Source: Neoaquamicrobium microcysteis
Lineage (GTDB): Bacteria; Pseudomonadota; Alphaproteobacteria; Rhizobiales; Rhizobiaceae
Assembly (NCBI RefSeq): GCF_008180155.1
Contig: NZ_VSZS01000065.1
Coordinates: forward strand, 248,001-312,000
DNA: 64,000 bases
Reading direction: 5' to 3'
Made by a program: the position numbers and the translations under genes. A model generated the notes under the pieces. It saw only the letters and a list, made by a program, of their open reading frames with translations. It did no database searches and was not told the DNA's origin. The first letter of the stretch is position 1, and each line of letters opens with the position of its first letter. Below, in pieces: positions 61,902-64,000 of the stretch.

Positions 61902-63505
61902 AATTCGGCCCGACGCGGCTGGAGGAGGCGGAGGGCGCGATACTCGCCCATGCCGTAAGCGCCGGCGGGCGGACATGGCGCAAGGCGACACTGCTGAGCG
62001 CCGACGACGTCGCTGCGATGAAACAGGCCGGGCTTGGCGAAATCGTCGCCGCCCGCCTGGGGCCGGACGATCTAGACGAGAACGAAGCGGCTCGGCGCAT
62101 CGCCGCAGCGCTGGGCACACAGGGCATAGAGGTGCGCGACGCCGCCACCGGGCGCGTCAACCTGCATGCGATGGATGCGGGAGTGCTCACCGTCGATCGG
62201 GCGGCGGTGGACGCGATCAACGCCATCGATCCCTCGATTACGCTGGCCACGTTACCGGAGTTCGCAACCGTCGAGGCGCGGCAGATGCTCGCCACGGTGA
62301 AGATCATCCCATTTGCAGTGGCGGGCGGGCTCGTCGAGCGCGCGGTCGCCATTGCAGGGGCGGGGACAGTGATCGGGCTCAACGCATTCGCGCCGCAGCG
62401 CGTGGGGCTGATACAGACGGTGCTGCCCACGGTAAAGGAAACCGTGCTCGACAAAACGGCGCGTCTGACGGCCGAACGGCTGGCGCGCTCCGGCAGCATC
62501 GTGACCGGCGAACTGCGCACGGGACACAATGCGTCGGAAGTTGCAAAGGCGCTGGGCGCGCAGCGCGAGGACAACGGCCTGCTGATCGTCTTCGGAGCGT
62601 CGGCCGTTTCCGACGACGAGGATGTGATCCCGGCCGCCATACGCCTGGCTGGAGGCGCAGTCGAGCGCGTCGGCATGCCCGTCGATCCGGGCAATCTGCT
62701 TGTGATCGGGAAGATCGGGAGCGTCAACGTCATCGGCGCACCGGGATGCGCGCGTAGCCCCAAGCTGAACGGTTTCGACTGGGTGCTGGACCGTCTTTTG
62801 GCGGGATTGCCAGCCGGCGACCGCGAGATTGCGGCCCTGGGCGTAGGCGGCCTGCTGATGGAAATCGAGACGAGGCCGCAGCCGCGCGAGCCCAAGGCAC
62901 GACGACCGCCGGTGGTTCATGCCGTGCTGCTGGCTGCGGGGCGAGGTCAGCGGATGGGTGGGCCGAACAAGCTTTTGTCGCGATTTGACGGAAAGCCGTT
63001 GGTGCGGCGCGTAGCCGACATGCTCACCTCGTCGAAAGTGAGCGGTACCGTCGCTGTCACGGGCCATCAGGCCGATCGGATCGCCGATGTGCTTACGGGC
63101 ACCAGAGCGCGGATCGTACACAACGCCGACTATGCGACAGGGCTGGCGTCGTCGCTGAAGGCAGGTATCGCGGCCCTGCCGCCAAATGCTACTGGTGCGC
63201 TCGTCGTGCTGGGGGACATGCCCGGCGTGACGACGCTGGACATCGACCGCCTTGTTGAAGCATTCGCATCCGAGGGCGGCAATGCGATCGTGCGGGCGAC
63301 CCACGCCGGCAAACGCGGCAATCCAGTCATCCTGCCGCGCCGCCTCTTCACCGCCGTGACCAATCTTCAGGGCGACACCGGCGCGCGGCATTTGGTCGAG
63401 GCCAGCGAGATGCGGGTCTCGGATGTCGAGATCGGCGAAGCGGCCAGCCTCGATGTCGATACGCCGGAGGCTTTGGCGATTGCCGGGGGGGAACTGGCCG
63501 ACTGA
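61898..63505 (+). CDS. molybdopterin-binding domain / MobA-like nucleotidyltransferase fusion
   Basis: A 535-residue two-domain protein. Residues ~1-335 form a MoeA/MoCF-type molybdopterin-binding region. Residues ~345-535 are a MobA/MocA-like nucleotidyltransferase (VHAVLLAAGRGQRMGGPNKLL; VVLGDMPGVTTLDIDRLVEA). The latter attaches CMP or GMP to molybdenum cofactor. A cytosine dinucleotide cofactor serves CO-dehydrogenase-type enzymes. The GTG start is chosen for its overlap with the previous stop. Confidence 0.9.
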   Translation: MKFGPTRLEEAEGAILAHAVSAGGRTWRKATLLSADDVAAMKQAGLGEIVAARLGPDDLDENEAARRIAAALGTQGIEVRDAATGRVNLHAMDAGVLTVDRAAVDAINAIDPSITLATLPEFATVEARQMLATVKIIPFAVAGGLVERAVAIAGAGTVIGLNAFAPQRVGLIQTVLPTVKETVLDKTARLTAERLARSGSIVTGELRTGHNASEVAKALGAQREDNGLLIVFGASAVSDDEDVIPAAIRLAGGAVERVGMPVDPGNLLVIGKIGSVNVIGAPGCARSPKLNGFDWVLDRLLAGLPAGDREIAALGVGGLLMEIETRPQPREPKARRPPVVHAVLLAAGRGQRMGGPNKLLSRFDGKPLVRRVADMLTSSKVSGTVAVTGHQADRIADVLTGTRARIVHNADYATGLASSLKAGIAALPPNATGALVVLGDMPGVTTLDIDRLVEAFASEGGNAIVRATHAGKRGNPVILPRRLFTAVTNLQGDTGARHLVEASEMRVSDVEIGEAASLDVDTPEALAIAGGELAD

Positions 63506-63563
63506 GCGATTTTCGGGTGTAGAAGGCTAGCGCAGCCTGACGCCGCTCGGTTAATCTCGCCGG

Positions 63564-64000
63564 ATGCGCTGTATCTATAACCCGCTTCGAACTCTTGTAC
63601 TTGCGATTTTCTGCGCATCCGCATCGTCGGTAGCGGCAACGGCCGACATGCTGGCGCCATACAAGGACGACCTCTTTGCTTATCCACGCCTGCTGGCGGA
63701 GGCGGATGGCGGCCGCCATTTCACGGTCGACTATCAGTCCAAGCGCGACATCAACGCGCGAGACGCCGTGCCCGAGCGGCGCGTGAACCAACAATATATC
63801 GACGTCGGCGTAAGGCGGGACCAGCAGGATCTGCTCGCGACCACTGAAGTTGCCCGAATACCGCATATCGCCGTCGGCAAACAGCAGAACGCGCGGTTCA
63901 TCGTCGTCTATCTCTATGGCCAGGGCGGCAATCGCCGGCAGGGAATGGACGACTTCACATTCGGCGGAAATTTCAACCGCATCAAGAACCTAGCCGTGCG
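63564..64000 (+). CDS. secreted hypothetical protein, 3' end beyond the window
   Basis: An open frame from ATG 63564 runs to the window edge with no stop. Residues ~8-28 are a signal peptide (VLAIFCASASSVAATA). The mature part starts DMLAPYKDDLFAYPRLLAEAD. Near residue 117 FIVVYLYGQGGNRRQGMDDF reads like the first strand and oxyanion turn of an alpha/beta hydrolase. The rest lies outside, so the function cannot be fixed. Confidence 0.75.
   Translation, partial: MRCIYNPLRTLVLAIFCASASSVAATADMLAPYKDDLFAYPRLLAEADGGRHFTVDYQSKRDINARDAVPERRVNQQYIDVGVRRDQQDLLATTEVARIPHIAVGKQQNARFIVVYLYGQGGNRRQGMDDFTFGGNFNRIKNLAV

Overview
The window is ordinary chromosomal DNA from a high-GC alphaproteobacterium, most likely a member of the Hyphomicrobiales (Rhizobiales) close to Mesorhizobium or other Phyllobacteriaceae. 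That placement is an inference. It rests on a Tad/Cpa pilus operon with CpaE and CpaF, a DUF1476 (ATP synthase zeta) gene, a purS-purQ-purL-bolA-grxD run, GAAC-type SOS half-sites before recA, and a glutathione-dependent formaldehyde pathway. Genes are densely packed, often with ATGA-type overlaps. I see no rRNA, tRNA, insertion sequence, phage or CRISPR.

Layout. 0.1-7.9 kb (+): Tad/Flp pilus operon cpaB-cpaC-small lipoprotein-cpaE-cpaF-tadB-tadC, then a TPR lipoprotein and a membrane diguanylate cyclase. 9.2-13.7 kb (-): glycine cleavage operon gcvT-gcvH-gcvP behind a tandem glycine riboswitch. 13.8-19.3 kb (-): an XRE regulator, S-formylglutathione hydrolase, a three-gene overlapping unit (hydrolase, DUF188, DUF1345), a lipoprotein, and S-(hydroxymethyl)glutathione dehydrogenase. 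19.4-30 kb: a small K+-channel-like protein, dnaE, NDH-2, convergent aldo/keto reductase and GMC-type oxidoreductase genes, an XRE-cupin regulator with a GNAT acetyltransferase, and an OmpA lipoprotein. 30-40.6 kb: recA, alaS, a PRC-barrel protein, icd and a GST, an Asp-type hydrolase, an SPOUT methyltransferase and murI, a flagellin-C-terminus-like small protein, and rpsD. 40.7-45.5 kb: convergent GT39-type and GT2 glycosyltransferases, ttcA and an MFS transporter. 45.6-50.6 kb (-): purine operon purC-purS-purQ-lipoprotein-purL with bolA and grxD. 50.9-58 kb: the zeta subunit, an HpcH-type aldolase, a VOC protein, purB, a DUF2259 protein, an S58 peptidase and an orphan ABC binding protein. 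58.1-63.5 kb (+): flavin reductase, MoxR ATPase, VWA (CoxE-like) protein, split XdhC and a MoeA-like/MobA-like fusion. Together the last five look like a molybdenum-hydroxylase maturation set without its enzyme. The window ends inside a secreted protein gene.

The most unusual items are: the 101-residue protein before rpsD whose C-terminus reads like the D0 end of rhizobial flagellins; the maturation operon with no Mo-hydroxylase; a tandem TCCC-N6-GGGA operator over the start of the XRE-cupin gene; a 72-residue lipoprotein where CpaD would be expected; a lipoprotein gene embedded in the purine operon; and a structured, unusually rich rpsD leader.
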